Counted from the stretch's first letter, positions 16,532 to 26,309 are shown. The stretch is DNA of 64,000 nt from Marinobacter qingdaonensis (GCF_034555935.1 NZ_JAYDCJ010000003.1:2728001-2792000); one strand, 5' to 3'. Translations and numbers: made by a program. Notes: generated from the letters alone by a model not told the origin.

Positions 16532-17467
16532 TCATTCTGCTGCCGGAGCCGGCTCCGGTTCACGCTCCAGATCAAGCAGCTGGCGCTTGCGCTCCAGCCC
16601 CCAGCGGTAGCCGCCGAGTTGGCCATCGCCTCGCAGGACCCGGTGACAGGGAATGAGCACCCCCACCCGGTTGCGGGCGCAGGCGGAGGCTACCGCCCGT
16701 ACCGCCTTGGGTTTGCCAATCTGCTCTGCCAGCTCGGTGTAGGTCAGCACCTGCCCGGTTCGGGTGGATTGGAGGAACTTCCACACCGTAGTCTGGAAAG
16801 CGGTGCCGCGCAGGTCCAGCGGCAGGTCGGGCATGGGCCCGCCCTGCTCCAGGAACTCGTCCAGTGCGGACATCCAGTGGTCCAGATCCGGCGCGGCCTG
16901 GGCCGGTGAAGGCAGCAATTCGGCTTTCGGGAATTCGGCCCTGATGACCTCAACCAGCTGCGCGCTGGTCTCGCCAAACTGGACGAAACACACCCCCCGC
17001 GCCGTTGCTGCCATGGCGACCAGACCCAATGCGGTCCTCCGGCAGGCGTACCAGATGCATTCACATTCGGCGCCCCGCCGGTACGAGGTTGGGGTCATGC
17101 CAATTTTGCCAACCTTGTCCTCGTATACCCGGCTGATCGAGCCGTAACCGGACTCGTAAATGGCGTCGGTCACGCTGTTGCCGCTTTTCAGTGCCTGCTT
17201 CAGGCGCCGGGCTCTTACCGCGTCCTGGTAGGCTTTGGGCGACACTCCGAGTACGGCCTTGAAGGTTTTTTGAAGCCTCGAGGGCGACAGACCCACTTCG
17301 GCGGCCAATTCCTTCAATGTGAGGGTCTGTGCCGACCGCTGTTCAATGGTGCGGGCCAGCTGGACCATCTGCTCACGCCGGCGATCGGGAGTTTCACGGG
17401 GGCTTGTCTGTGCGCTGCCAAGCGCCTCCACCGAAGATTGGGTTGGCTTGTCGTTGGGTATGCTCAT
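16532..17467 (-). CDS. Ada-like protein: AraC HTH fused to O6-alkylguanine transferase
   Basis: Counted from an upstream frame start at 17527, an AraC-type helix-turn-helix occupies roughly residues 50-150 (LTLKELAAEVGLSPSRLQKTFK, SGYGSISRVYED, MTPTSYRRG). A methylated-DNA-protein cysteine methyltransferase domain follows, with the active-site PCHRV (Cys294 by the same count, Cys274 from ATG 17467) and downstream GGYRWGLERKRQLL. The N-terminal zinc domain of E. coli Ada, whose Cys accepts methyl from phosphotriesters, is absent. The protein therefore should repair O6-alkylguanine but cannot be switched on by the classical Ada route. I favour ATG 17467 (MSIPNDKPTQ). It converges with the HxlR gene. 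Confidence 0.85.
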   Translation of the reverse strand: MSIPNDKPTQSSVEALGSAQTSPRETPDRRREQMVQLARTIEQRSAQTLTLKELAAEVGLSPSRLQKTFKAVLGVSPKAYQDAVRARRLKQALKSGNSVTDAIYESGYGSISRVYEDKVGKIGMTPTSYRRGAECECIWYACRRTALGLVAMAATARGVCFVQFGETSAQLVEVIRAEFPKAELLPSPAQAAPDLDHWMSALDEFLEQGGPMPDLPLDLRGTAFQTTVWKFLQSTRTGQVLTYTELAEQIGKPKAVRAVASACARNRVGVLIPCHRVLRGDGQLGGYRWGLERKRQLLDLEREPEPAPAAE

Positions 17468-17683
17468 GGGCTGGTCTCGTCGGTCGTCTTTACCCTTATC
17501 TGAACCTGTTGCCGGGCCTGATTCCATCCGTTTATTGCCGAAGTCACGCTTCTGTTCCGGGCATCTTTCATTTTTTGCTCAGGTGCACCGGAGTCTGTGG
17601 TGTGGTGCACGGAATGCCGGGACGACATCGTCGATAATCGGTCAATGGCCACCAACTGACAACCACCACGGAGGGTTTCTCTC

Positions 17684-18661
17684 ATGGGTAACGCAAGATC
17701 CCGCGCCGCCGGCGTGTCCCTGCTCCTCGCCATGTCGGCCAGTGGAGTCTGCCACGCCAACAATGTGCAACTGATCTTCGCCGCCGAGAACGCCCTTTAC
17801 GCCGCCGGATTCGACATAGGTCAGGCCGATGGTTGGATGGATGAATCCCTCACGCGGGCCATTCAGCAGTACCAGACCCAGAACCCGAATCTCAGTCGCA
17901 GCGGCACCCTGGATTCCGACACTTTAACAGCCCTGGGCATCAGCGCACCCTCCACCCGCCTGGTTATGGGGAATGTCGTGCCCAGTCGCGCCGAGGCCAT
18001 GTCAGCGCTTGGCCTGACTACGGCAAAGGGCCTATCCGCAAGCACGCCGGCTGCGCCGGTAAAAAAGGTCCGCCGGGCGCCCGAAACCGGTTTGCAGCCC
18101 GTGGCGCCATTCACGGCTGACGCTCCAGAGCAGCCTAAACCTGTGGCCACCGTCACCCAGGCCAGCCCGAAACCGACAACCCCGGTTGAACCCTCTCGCC
18201 CCACTGCTGCTGCACGCCAGCCTGAGCCCGCTCCGAAACCCGTGGTGGAATCCGTCACCGCACCCGTCGCGACAGCGACCATCGCTGCCGAGCCCACCTC
18301 CAAACCGGAAATGCCCCTGTCGACCCAACCGGTGCCAACTGCTGCCCCTGAGCCTGTCAGCGCCCCAGCACCGTCCGCCGAGCCGGCACAAGTACCACCA
18401 GCCCAGACGGCGGACGCTCCAGCCGAACCCAATGACGCCACCCTGGCGAGCGCCTCTGACGCGCCCTCCAGCGAGAGCCCGGCTAAGGCTTCAACGATGG
18501 AAATCGATGTGCCCCAGGAAGCCGCCAGCACGGTTCCTGAGCCAACGCCACCAACCCCAACCCAGGTTGCGGATGCGCCAAAAACCGAGCGGCCGGCACC
18601 GTCCAGCACAGGGAGCTTTTTCAGCAGCCTGTTCGACTTTCTGTTTGGCTGGTTGGTGTAA
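17684..18661 (+). CDS. Secreted protein with PGBD-like N-domain and Pro/Ala-rich linker
   Basis: A signal peptide (GVSLLLAMSASGVCHA) is followed by a domain of about 75 residues, FAAENALYAAGFDIGQADGWMDESLTRAIQQYQ, with LSRSGTLDSDTLTALGI, which matches the peptidoglycan-binding-1 repeat. Residues from about 115 to 300 are low-complexity Pro/Ala/Thr/Glu. The last 15 residues form a hydrophobic tail, FFSSLFDFLFGWLV. It probably sits in the periplasm and may reach the cell wall with the N-domain and a membrane with the tail. No close family is recognised. It precedes a chemoreceptor gene by 129 bases. Confidence 0.7.
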   Translation: MGNARSRAAGVSLLLAMSASGVCHANNVQLIFAAENALYAAGFDIGQADGWMDESLTRAIQQYQTQNPNLSRSGTLDSDTLTALGISAPSTRLVMGNVVPSRAEAMSALGLTTAKGLSASTPAAPVKKVRRAPETGLQPVAPFTADAPEQPKPVATVTQASPKPTTPVEPSRPTAAARQPEPAPKPVVESVTAPVATATIAAEPTSKPEMPLSTQPVPTAAPEPVSAPAPSAEPAQVPPAQTADAPAEPNDATLASASDAPSSESPAKASTMEIDVPQEAASTVPEPTPPTPTQVADAPKTERPAPSSTGSFFSSLFDFLFGWLV

Positions 18662-18790
18662 ATTTTTGGCTTTTTGTTAAAAGCTGAGGTCTCGCCCCTT
18701 CGGTTCTGCAAAAATTCGCTTCTGCACCTTCAGTTTCGCTTGGGAAGGTCGATAAGCTTCAAGTCCGCAGAATAAACAGAAGGGAAAACA

Positions 18791-20791
18791 ATGGCGTCCT
18801 CTGTGTTTCAATCAATTGAACGGAAAATGGGCGTGCCGGGAAAACTCCTGGTCGCCCCCGTTTTCATCCTGACCCTCTTTGCTTTTGTCACGTTCTCCAG
18901 TGTTCGCGAGTTCCAGCTCCTGGATGAGCGCATGAACACCGTGGCCCGTGACCTCGCTCCTGACACTGCCACCGCAACGGACGCGCTCATCAATCTTTAC
19001 CGCATGAGGCTGAGAGTTTTTGACTATTATTCAACGGGTAATGAAGATCTTTTAGACTCATTCTCACAGTTAGAAGCCGATTTTGAACAGGGCATGACTG
19101 ACGCCCAGGAGAATATTCAGGATCCGGAACGTGCCGCGCTGGTTGACCAGATCGAAAGTGCGACCCGTGACTACGTCGACGCCTTCAGAAATGAACTGGT
19201 ACCAGCCAAGCAGCAGGTGCTGGCGATCATCAAGAATGAACTGGATGTTCACGGCCCGGAAGCCACGGATGCCCTTCGTCGGGCACTGGACGGCGTGACC
19301 AACCGGGATCCTGAGAGTCGGTTCCGGGTGGTACTGGAACAGCTGCTCAGCGACGCCCTGCTGATGCGAATGGCGGCGCAACGCTATTTTGCGGATGGTA
19401 ATGACCGCTCAAGAAAGAACCTGACCTACGCCATCGAAGACCTAGGTGACGCCCTCGGGCTGATCGACATGCGGGACGTCCCTGACTACGTGGAGAATTA
19501 CCTAAAAACCGCCATCGGCGAATTGGAGCAATACCGGGCGTCGGTGGAAAAACTCTTGGTCCAGCAGGACAAGGCCGTGCGCGTGAAAACCGAAAAACTC
19601 GACGTCTTGGGCCCGTCCATCGCGGAAAAAGCCCGGGAACTTGAGTACAACGTATTCGGTGCGCTGGAAGAAGTGGCAGACGACGCCGACGCCGAGACGG
19701 ACAAGGCACTGCAATTCACTACCGCCGCCTTCGCCATTTCCGTCGTTCTCGGGCTAGTGGTCGCGGTATTGATGAGCCGCTTGATGGGCTCCAGCGTAAA
19801 GCGCGCAAGAACGGAGATACTTCGCTACCTGGACGACATCAGCAACAACCGGGGCAACGTCACCACCCGCCTCAGTCAGGGCCGGCCGGACGAGATCGGC
19901 GATTTCATCGAGGCGGTGAACGCCTTCCTGGCCACCCTGGAGGACACCATCTCCAAGATCGTTACCTCCTCGCGCCGGCTTACCACCGAATCCGAGTCCC
20001 TGTCCGGCATCACCGAGCGCACCACCGCCAACTCCGAGCAGCAGCGGGATCAGATTACCCAGGTGTCCGCCGCCATGCAGGAAATGGTGTCCACCTCCGA
20101 GGAGATCGCCTCCAACACCAGCGACACCGACGAGTCTGCCCGTCACGCCGCGACCCTGGCCGAAAGCGGACAGGAAACGGTGACCACCGCGATCAACTCG
20201 GTCAACAGCCTGGCCGGACAGGTGGAAGCGGCTTCCAAGCGCATTCAGCAACTGGAAAACGAATCCGGCGAAATCGGCAGTGTCCTGGAAGTCATCCAGA
20301 ACATCGCCGAACAGACCAACCTGTTGGCGTTGAACGCGGCCATTGAGGCCGCCCGGGCTGGGGAGGCCGGGCGTGGCTTCGCGGTGGTGGCCGACGAGGT
20401 GCGCGGGCTGGCCAAACGGGTCCAGGACTCCACGGTCGACATCGAGCGCATCGTGTCCAACCTGCAGCAGGGTGCCGCCGGTGCGGTGGTTGATATGAGC
20501 CGCGCCAAGCAAATGGCGGGCGAGGCGACGGACGAAGCCGGCAAATCTGGGGCCGCCCTGGCCGACATCCTGTCCGCGGTGCACCGCATCGTGGAGATGA
20601 CCACGCAGATTGCCAGTGCCACCGAGCAGCAGCGGGCAACGGCGGCGGAAATGACCCAGAACGTGGAATCCAGCAGCGAAGCCATCGACAAGCTGGCAGA
20701 CGACATCGGTCAGGTCAACGGTTCCAGCACCTCACTGGCCGACATGGCCGAGGATCTTAACGAAATGGTTCGCCGGTTTCAGGTCCGCTGA
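18791..20791 (+). CDS. Methyl-accepting chemotaxis protein
   Basis: Membrane helix 1 lies near residues 18-40, then comes a periplasmic helical sensor of about 260 residues, helix 2 near residues 308-330, a HAMP region and a cytoplasmic signalling domain. The hairpin tip is [37 protein letters not shown], the near-invariant MCP signature. The protein ends at RRFQVR with no NWETF-type CheR/CheB-tethering pentapeptide. The long helical sensor resembles HBM/DUF-type four-helix ligand domains, so the ligand is not predicted. A strong hairpin terminator follows. Confidence 0.93.
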   Translation: MASSVFQSIERKMGVPGKLLVAPVFILTLFAFVTFSSVREFQLLDERMNTVARDLAPDTATATDALINLYRMRLRVFDYYSTGNEDLLDSFSQLEADFEQGMTDAQENIQDPERAALVDQIESATRDYVDAFRNELVPAKQQVLAIIKNELDVHGPEATDALRRALDGVTNRDPESRFRVVLEQLLSDALLMRMAAQRYFADGNDRSRKNLTYAIEDLGDALGLIDMRDVPDYVENYLKTAIGELEQYRASVEKLLVQQDKAVRVKTEKLDVLGPSIAEKARELEYNVFGALEEVADDADAETDKALQFTTAAFAISVVLGLVVAVLMSRLMGSSVKRARTEILRYLDDISNNRGNVTTRLSQGRPDEIGDFIEAVNAFLATLEDTISKIVTSSRRLTTESESLSGITERTTANSEQQRDQITQVSAAMQEMVSTSEEIASNTSDTDESARHAATLAESGQETVTTAINSVNSLAGQVEAASKRIQQLENESGEIGSVLEVIQNIAEQTNLLALNAAIEAARAGEAGRGFAVVADEVRGLAKRVQDSTVDIERIVSNLQQGAAGAVVDMSRAKQMAGEATDEAGKSGAALADILSAVHRIVEMTTQIASATEQQRATAAEMTQNVESSSEAIDKLADDIGQVNGSSTSLADMAEDLNEMVRRFQVR

Positions 20792-20815
20792 GCGGAACCC
20801 AAAACCGACAGGCAC

Positions 20816-20854
20816 AAAAAAGCCGGGTTGATTTTTGGTCAACCCGGCTTTTTT
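20816..20854. terminator. Bidirectional Rho-independent terminator
   Basis: AAAAAAGCCGGGTTGA pairs with TCAACCCGGCTTTTTT around a 7-base loop (TTTTTGG). Having A and T tracts on both sides, it works on either strand. It terminates the chemoreceptor gene on the plus strand and the small DUF1127-like gene on the minus strand. Confidence 0.93.
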
Positions 20855-20864
20855 CTTGAGACTG

Positions 20865-21017
20865 TCAGAACTTCCAGAAAGGCGTCCGCAGTTTCTGGTG
20901 AACGACATCGGGCGAGAAACCAACGTCGTTCAGCAGGCGACGATCGGTCGTCATCACCAGGTGAACAAAGTTACGTTTCATGCGCCAACCTCTGTAAAAC
21001 GCCGAAGCACGCTTCAT
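20865..21017 (-). CDS. DUF1127-like 50-residue basic protein
   Basis: A short frame begins with ATG at 21017 behind GGAGG (21023-21027 region, minus strand) and ends TGA at 20865. It gives 50 residues rich in Arg and Lys, starting MKRASAFYRGWRMKRNF. The segment DRRLLNDVGFSPDVV matches the DRxLxDIGL core of DUF1127 proteins. The family is small, often RNA-binding or linked to stress and phosphate or C/N regulation in proteobacteria; the exact role here is unknown. It is immediately followed by the shared bidirectional terminator, which supports it as an expressed gene. Confidence 0.8.
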   Translation of the reverse strand: MKRASAFYRGWRMKRNFVHLVMTTDRRLLNDVGFSPDVVHQKLRTPFWKF

Positions 21018-21171
21018 TTTAACCTCCAAAAATCAACACGCTCCGTAACGGGTGAAAACCTCACGGAGTCCTCATTAGATAGGCCCCTATTTTAATGGCC
21101 GAATCGGATGTGCTGAATACTTGGAAACCCCTATCAGGAGCGCTTTCCGGCGGTATTGAGGTTGGTGGGAA

Positions 21172-21423
21172 TTACGTACCCCGACCGTTCTGAACCAGGG
21201 CCTGGTAGATCTCATCTTTGAGCTGAACCCGCTTCTGCTTGAGCCGGTGCAGCTTGTCGTCGCCGATGGGGGCATCCCGCAATTCCAGGCCTTCGATTTC
21301 CTGGTCCAGCTCTGCGTACTGGTTGAACTTGTCCCCGAACTTTGGATTGGTGTTTCGCAACTCGTCAATCAGGTCCCTGTATTGCGGAAACTCTTGGTGA
21401 AGTTGGTGATTGGAAATCCCCAT
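21172..21423 (-). CDS. YdcH family (DUF465) small protein
   Basis: The 83-residue protein is charged and helical, with an N-terminal HQEFPQYRDLIDELRNTNPKF and a C-terminal coiled region DDKLHRLKQKRVQLKDEIYQAL. This is the pattern of YdcH/DUF465 (HQxFPEYxxxIxxL...KKxRLxLKDEI). Function in the family is unclear. It is isolated, divergent from fabH, with 163 bases between starts. Confidence 0.88.
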   Translation of the reverse strand: MGISNHQLHQEFPQYRDLIDELRNTNPKFGDKFNQYAELDQEIEGLELRDAPIGDDKLHRLKQKRVQLKDEIYQALVQNGRGT

Positions 21424-21586
21424 AACGATGCTCTCCTATTCGTTGCAGAGTGTCGGGCCCCTATCCTCTCATAATAGCCGAGCCTGCCAGTTTGGGAACG
21501 CCTTTGACAAATCGCTAATAACGCTGCCGGCAATGGAGGTATAGGATGGAGAAAGCATAAACAGAGACACCTCGGGACTATCGCGA

Positions 21587-22555
21587 ATGACGTTTGCACG
21601 AATTGCCGGCACGGGTTCTTACCTGCCTGAGAACATCGTTACCAACCAGGATCTTGAAAAGATGGTCGACACCACCGACCAATGGATCCGTGAACGCACC
21701 GGCATTGAACGTCGACACATTGCCGTCGAGGGCCAGACCACGGTTGATCTGGCCGAGCCGGCCGCCCGCCGGGCCATCGAAGCCGCCGGGCTGGAACCGG
21801 GCGATATTGACCTGATCGTCTTTGCCACCTCCACGCCGGACAAGATCTTCCCGAGCTGTGCCTGCATCCTGCAGGCCCGCCTGGGCATCCGCGGCTGTCC
21901 GGCCTTTGACATCCAGGCGGTGTGCAGTGGTTTCGTGTACGCTCTGGCAACCGCCGACAAGTTCATCAAAACCGGCGCCAGCAAGCGGGCCCTGGTGATT
22001 GGCGCCGAAGTCTTTTCCCACATCATCAACTGGGAAGACCGCGGCACCTGCGTGCTGTTCGGCGACGGCGCCGGTGCGGTGGTTCTGGAAGCCAGCGAAG
22101 AGACCGGCATCCTGTCCACCCACATCCACGCCGATGGCCAGTACGAAGAACTGCTCCATGTGCCCTGCGGTATTGCCGATGGCTATGATCAGGTCAAAGC
22201 CGGACGCGCGTTCGTTGAAATGAAAGGCAACGAAGTCTTCAAGGTGGCGGTGAACACGCTGGGCAAGATTGTGGACGAGACTCTGAGCGCCAACCACATG
22301 GCTAAGTCAGACATTGATTGGCTGGTGCCCCACCAGGCGAACCTTCGCATCATCGCTGCCACCGCCAAGAAGCTGAACATGTCCATGGATCAGGTGGTGG
22401 TCACCGTCAACGAACACGGCAACACCTCCGCCGCCTCCATCCCCCTGGCCCTGGATGTGGCCGTGCGCGATGGTCGCATCAAGCGCAACGAAGTCCTGCT
22501 GCTGGAAGCCTTCGGCGGCGGCTTCACCTGGGGTTCTGCCCTGCTGCGCTACTGA
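21587..22555 (+). CDS. fabH: Beta-ketoacyl-ACP synthase III
   Basis: A complete 322-residue KAS III. The catalytic Cys113 lies in [12 protein letters not shown], the His in VPHQANLRI and the Asn in [10 protein letters not shown]. It condenses acetyl-CoA (or another acyl-CoA) with malonyl-ACP to start fatty acid synthesis. The gene stands alone and not in a plsX-fabD-fabG cluster, so it may be the only housekeeping FabH or a second copy with a different primer preference. It ends one base before the convergent diguanylate cyclase gene. Confidence 0.93.
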   Translation: MTFARIAGTGSYLPENIVTNQDLEKMVDTTDQWIRERTGIERRHIAVEGQTTVDLAEPAARRAIEAAGLEPGDIDLIVFATSTPDKIFPSCACILQARLGIRGCPAFDIQAVCSGFVYALATADKFIKTGASKRALVIGAEVFSHIINWEDRGTCVLFGDGAGAVVLEASEETGILSTHIHADGQYEELLHVPCGIADGYDQVKAGRAFVEMKGNEVFKVAVNTLGKIVDETLSANHMAKSDIDWLVPHQANLRIIAATAKKLNMSMDQVVVTVNEHGNTSAASIPLALDVAVRDGRIKRNEVLLLEAFGGGFTWGSALLRY

Positions 22556-22556
22556 G

Positions 22557-24092
22557 TCAGGCGCTGCACACCCGGTTGCGGCCGGTTTCCTTGGCCTGGT
22601 ACAGCGCATCGTCGGCGCGATTGAGCAAATCCGTGGAGTTCTGCTGCCAGGTCTCCGGGGTCAGCACCGCGGTACCCACGCTGATGGTCACCACCTTGGC
22701 CGCGCCCGAAGTTTCATGGTCGATGCCGAGAGCCTCCACCGCCTGGCGGCAGGCGTCGGCCACCTCGGACGCGTCGGGGGTATCCGGCAAGATAATCGCA
22801 AATTCCTCCCCACCATAACGCGCGACCAGATCCGCCGGGCGGTGCACCACTTGGCGCAGCGCGTCGGCAACCAGAGCCAGGCAAGCATCGCCCTTCGGAT
22901 GGCCGTACAGGTCGTTGTATTCCTTGAAATGGTCGATATCCAGCATGATCAGGGATAAGGCCGTGCCTTGCCGGATTGCCCGCCGATACTCCGCCTCCAG
23001 AACCGCATCGAAGTGGCGACGATTGGCCAACCCGGTCAGCGAGTCGGTCAGTGAGATGCGCTCCAGCTCGGTTTTCGCCGCACTCAGTTCCGCCGCCCGG
23101 CGATCACTGACCAGCAGGTAGCTGAACAACAACCCCGCAAACAGCACCCCAGAGCCCGCGACGAATACCGGCAGCCGGCCGCGCCTTCGCTCTATAAACG
23201 CCTTCGCGGGTACCGCTTCCACCACCCATTGCCGGCCGCCAATGTCGAAGATGGCCGACCTGTATCGACCCTCGGCGTCCCAATCGGCAAGCTTGGGGTC
23301 GGCCGAGCTGAACAGCAGGACATTCTCGTCACCGGACCGGTCGTAGACCTGGAACAGGAAATCGTTGCCGAGTTCGTGACCAATGGCCTGATGCACCAGT
23401 TCACCGACGCGAAACACGCCGTTGATAAAGCCGTAATGCTCCATGCCATCCCTCAGGCCGCGACCGGACGAGGCCGGACGGTACAGCGGGGCAAATACCA
23501 GGAACCCCTTCTGGTTTTCCGGCTCCTGAACCAGGCGGATACCGGCGGTGGCCGCCATGGTCCCGGTCTCCCGCGCCGCCAGCAAGGCCGCCAGCCGGGA
23601 GCCCTCGCTCGCAAGATCGTAGCCCAGGGCCGCCCGGTTTTCGGACAGCGGCTCAATGAACTGAACCGGCACGTACCAGGGCCGCTCCTGCGCCGCTCTC
23701 AGCCCCGTGCCCACGGCTTCCTTGAGAGCAAAATTGACGAACTGTTCCCGCTGCAGGCCAACGAACCCCGACAGATCTTCGTGCCGGACCACCGGTGCCC
23801 AGGCAAACGCCTGAATGGCCGGCGAGCGCTCCAGAAGCTTTTGGGTGAGAATCCGGAACCGCTCCGAATCCATGTCCGGCAGCACCGACACCGATTCACG
23901 CAGGGCAAACAGTATTTCCAGATTCAGCAGAACTTCCCGTTCAAACACCGCCGAAAGCTGGTCGATGTCCGACCGGAACCCGAGTTCGATGGCCTTGGAC
24001 TCCTCCTGGTACAGAAACCGGCCAAGCGCCAGGCTCAGGCCCAGCCCGACCAGGAGAAACAGGATAGCCCAGAGGAACTTACCTACATTCAT
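22557..24092 (-). CDS. CHASE-type sensor diguanylate cyclase
   Basis: A membrane helix at the N-terminus (FLWAILFLLVGLGLSLALGRFL) is followed by a periplasmic CHASE-like domain of about 240 residues, a second helix (PVFVAGSGVLFAGLLFSYLLV) and a GGDEF domain. The active site is GGEEF. An RxxD inhibitory site (RPAD) stands exactly five residues before it, so product feedback by c-di-GMP is expected. DSLTGLANRRHFD marks the domain start. I chose ATG 24092, where the helix begins directly. It should make c-di-GMP in response to an external signal; a LapG and a Tad pilus in the same window are plausible indirect outputs. Confidence 0.9.
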   Translation of the reverse strand: MNVGKFLWAILFLLVGLGLSLALGRFLYQEESKAIELGFRSDIDQLSAVFEREVLLNLEILFALRESVSVLPDMDSERFRILTQKLLERSPAIQAFAWAPVVRHEDLSGFVGLQREQFVNFALKEAVGTGLRAAQERPWYVPVQFIEPLSENRAALGYDLASEGSRLAALLAARETGTMAATAGIRLVQEPENQKGFLVFAPLYRPASSGRGLRDGMEHYGFINGVFRVGELVHQAIGHELGNDFLFQVYDRSGDENVLLFSSADPKLADWDAEGRYRSAIFDIGGRQWVVEAVPAKAFIERRRGRLPVFVAGSGVLFAGLLFSYLLVSDRRAAELSAAKTELERISLTDSLTGLANRRHFDAVLEAEYRRAIRQGTALSLIMLDIDHFKEYNDLYGHPKGDACLALVADALRQVVHRPADLVARYGGEEFAIILPDTPDASEVADACRQAVEALGIDHETSGAAKVVTISVGTAVLTPETWQQNSTDLLNRADDALYQAKETGRNRVCSA

Positions 24093-24282
24093 GAAGTGGA
24101 ACCCAAGCCCTGAAACCCGAACTGTCTGTCTAACACCAGCCGACCTGCCCACAAAAAATCCCTATTCAAAAGCACGGCCGGTATACGTTCTTACTTTAGG
24201 CCGAGATGTGGCTTTTTGTAACGTGGATTCCAGTACCTGACACGAAAATCATGATTGAGTGCCCAGGGGCCCTCAGGCTATA

Positions 24283-24298
24283 CTGTATTTTCATACAG
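24283..24298. promoter_or_regulatory. LexA (SOS) box upstream of yebG
   Basis: CTGTATTTTCATACAG fits the CTGT-N8-ACAG LexA consensus, with palindromic TAT/ATA inside and flanking TA/TG. It is centred about 38 bases upstream of the yebG start. In E. coli yebG is a LexA-controlled SOS gene, so this site strongly supports the same control here. Confidence 0.92.
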
Positions 24299-24328
24299 TG
24301 TTCATCACATTCACTGCGAGGAGTAACC

Positions 24329-24604
24329 ATGGCGGTACAAGCAGTCTATTTTTCTGATAGGGACGGCCTTGATATGGCGCTGAAACATCCAGACACCATG
24401 CTTTTCACAACCAAGGCAGACGCGGACGCCCGCGACAAGATCCTGGAGCTGGCGGAGGAGATCCAGATTTTCCTGAGCCGCAAGGTCGAGGGTCTGAGCG
24501 ACGACCAGGCCGAGCTCTGCGCCATGGCCATTGCCGAAGAAAAAGACCTGTTCCAGAAAGCCCTGAAAAAGCCCGAGCTGCTGAACACCGCCAGCGAAGC
24601 GTGA
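24329..24604 (+). CDS. yebG: YebG family SOS-induced protein
   Basis: The 91-residue protein starts MAVQAVYFSDRDG, with TTKADADARDKILELAEEIQIFL and a conserved AIAEEKDLF, all as in E. coli YebG (MAVEVKY..., SKKEADAYDKMLD, WLAEQKD). GAGGAG precedes the ATG at 24329 at good spacing. Its molecular role is not established. The LexA box directly upstream places it in the DNA-damage response. Confidence 0.9.
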   Translation: MAVQAVYFSDRDGLDMALKHPDTMLFTTKADADARDKILELAEEIQIFLSRKVEGLSDDQAELCAMAIAEEKDLFQKALKKPELLNTASEA

Positions 24605-24729
24605 GATCCCGTCGGCCGGGTTGGTCGATCTGACCGGGCCGTCCGTCAGAATAGGTCATCCAAGGATGGCACTGGGCCTCGTATACTGCTGACAGACCAT
24701 ACGCCAACAAAAACAACGCAGGCCTCCAG

Positions 24730-26217
24730 ATGACGCAACGCGCACCCACGCACCGGCCATCCATCCTGATCATTGGCGCAGGCTTTGGCGGCCTGGGCAT
24801 GGCCATCACCCTGAAATCCGCCGGATTCAACGGCTTCACCATTCTGGAGAAAGCCGGTGACGTCGGTGGCACCTGGCGGGATAACACCTACCCCGGGGCC
24901 GCGTGTGACGTCCAGTCCCACTTTTATTCCTACTCGTTCGAACCCAAGCACGACTGGTCCCGGAAATTCGGGCTGCAGGAGGAGATCCTCGGATACATGC
25001 GTCACTGTGTCCGCAAGTACCAGCTGGGGCCCCACCTGCGCTTCCACAGCGAAATTGCCGAGGCCCGGTTCGACGAGACCGAGAACCAGTGGACCGTGAC
25101 CCTGACCGATGGCAGCCAGCTCAGCGCCGATGTGCTGATTACCGCCACCGGCCAACTCAATCAGCCGGCGTGGCCGAAGGTAGACGGGATGGAGCGGTTC
25201 GCGGGCCCGCTGTTCCACTCGGCTCGCTGGGACCACTCGACGGATTTGCGCAATAAGCGCGTTGCGGTGATTGGAACCGGCGCCAGCGCGATCCAGTTTG
25301 TCCCGGAACTCGCCGACCAGGTCCGCTCCCTGGCGCTGTTTCAGCGCTCGGCGGCCTGGGTGCTGCCGAAACCGGATCGCCCCTTCCGACGCTGGGAGCA
25401 GACCCTGTTTCAGGCGCTGCCCTGGTGGGACCGACTGTATCGGTATCTGATCTACTGGAAGAATGAGAGCCGGGCTCTGGCGTTCACCCGCTTCAATCGG
25501 TTGCTGGAGGTGTTCGCGCGGCAAGCCCGCAAGGAGGCCCACCGGCACGTCACCGATCCCGCCAAACTGCAGCACATCATTCCGGATTACCGGATTGGCT
25601 GTAAGCGGATCCTGATCTCCAACGATTGGTATCCGGCCATCAATCGACCGAACGTGAGCCTGGTGACCGAAACCATCGATCGCATCGAACCGGACGGCGT
25701 GGTCACCCAAACCGGCCGGCACTACCCGGTTGATGCCATCATTTGTGGTACCGGCTTCAGGGCCTCGGAATTCCTGTCGCCGATCCAGATCACCGGGCGT
25801 GGGGGTCAAACCCTGAATGAGGCATGGAAGGACGGTGCGTCCGCGTTCAAAGGGATTGCGGTGAACGGGTTCCCCAATCTGTTCATGCTCTATGGCCCGA
25901 ACACCAATCTGGCCCACAACTCCATCATCTTTATGCTGGAATCCCAGTTTCGCTACGTCCTGGACGCACTGCAGGCCCTGAAGAAATACCCGGGGTCGGC
26001 CATGGACGTGCGCCAGGACCGCCAGGACCGTTTCGCCGCCTGGGTGCAGGATGGCCTTCAGGACAGCGTCTGGGCCTCGGGCTGCACCTCCTGGTACCTG
26101 GACGCCAACGGCCGGAACACCATCAACTGGCCAGGATTCACCTTCAGCTACCGATTTGCCACCCGTCGGGTGGATACCGCGGACTACCACTTCCTGTACC
26201 CGGGCAAGCCCGCCTAA
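24730..26217 (+). CDS. Flavin monooxygenase, Baeyer-Villiger type
   Basis: The FAD site GAGFGGLG lies at residues 16-23 and the NADPH site VIGTGASAIQ around 180-190. Between them the Baeyer-Villiger fingerprint FxGxxxHxxxW is intact as FAGPLFHSARW (157-167). GGTWRDNTYPGAACDVQSHFYSYSF is the common BVMO/FMO segment. The 495-residue length is typical. It should insert oxygen into ketones or oxidise long-chain substrates with NADPH and O2. It stands between yebG and a GntR gene on the same strand; GntR control is possible but not shown. Confidence 0.9.
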   Translation: MTQRAPTHRPSILIIGAGFGGLGMAITLKSAGFNGFTILEKAGDVGGTWRDNTYPGAACDVQSHFYSYSFEPKHDWSRKFGLQEEILGYMRHCVRKYQLGPHLRFHSEIAEARFDETENQWTVTLTDGSQLSADVLITATGQLNQPAWPKVDGMERFAGPLFHSARWDHSTDLRNKRVAVIGTGASAIQFVPELADQVRSLALFQRSAAWVLPKPDRPFRRWEQTLFQALPWWDRLYRYLIYWKNESRALAFTRFNRLLEVFARQARKEAHRHVTDPAKLQHIIPDYRIGCKRILISNDWYPAINRPNVSLVTETIDRIEPDGVVTQTGRHYPVDAIICGTGFRASEFLSPIQITGRGGQTLNEAWKDGASAFKGIAVNGFPNLFMLYGPNTNLAHNSIIFMLESQFRYVLDALQALKKYPGSAMDVRQDRQDRFAAWVQDGLQDSVWASGCTSWYLDANGRNTINWPGFTFSYRFATRRVDTADYHFLYPGKPA

Positions 26218-26309
26218 CGTCCCAACCACGGGCGTTGGCAACCTGCCCGGTTGCGCCTTGCCCAAATTCATAGGATGATTGGTTAACCCTGTTTTTGGAT
26301 GATAGAACG

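Noticed and set aside
18186..18680. Pro/Arg-rich 164-codon frame within the secreted Pro/Ala-rich protein
   Set aside because: It is a +1 shadow of a low-complexity repeat region.
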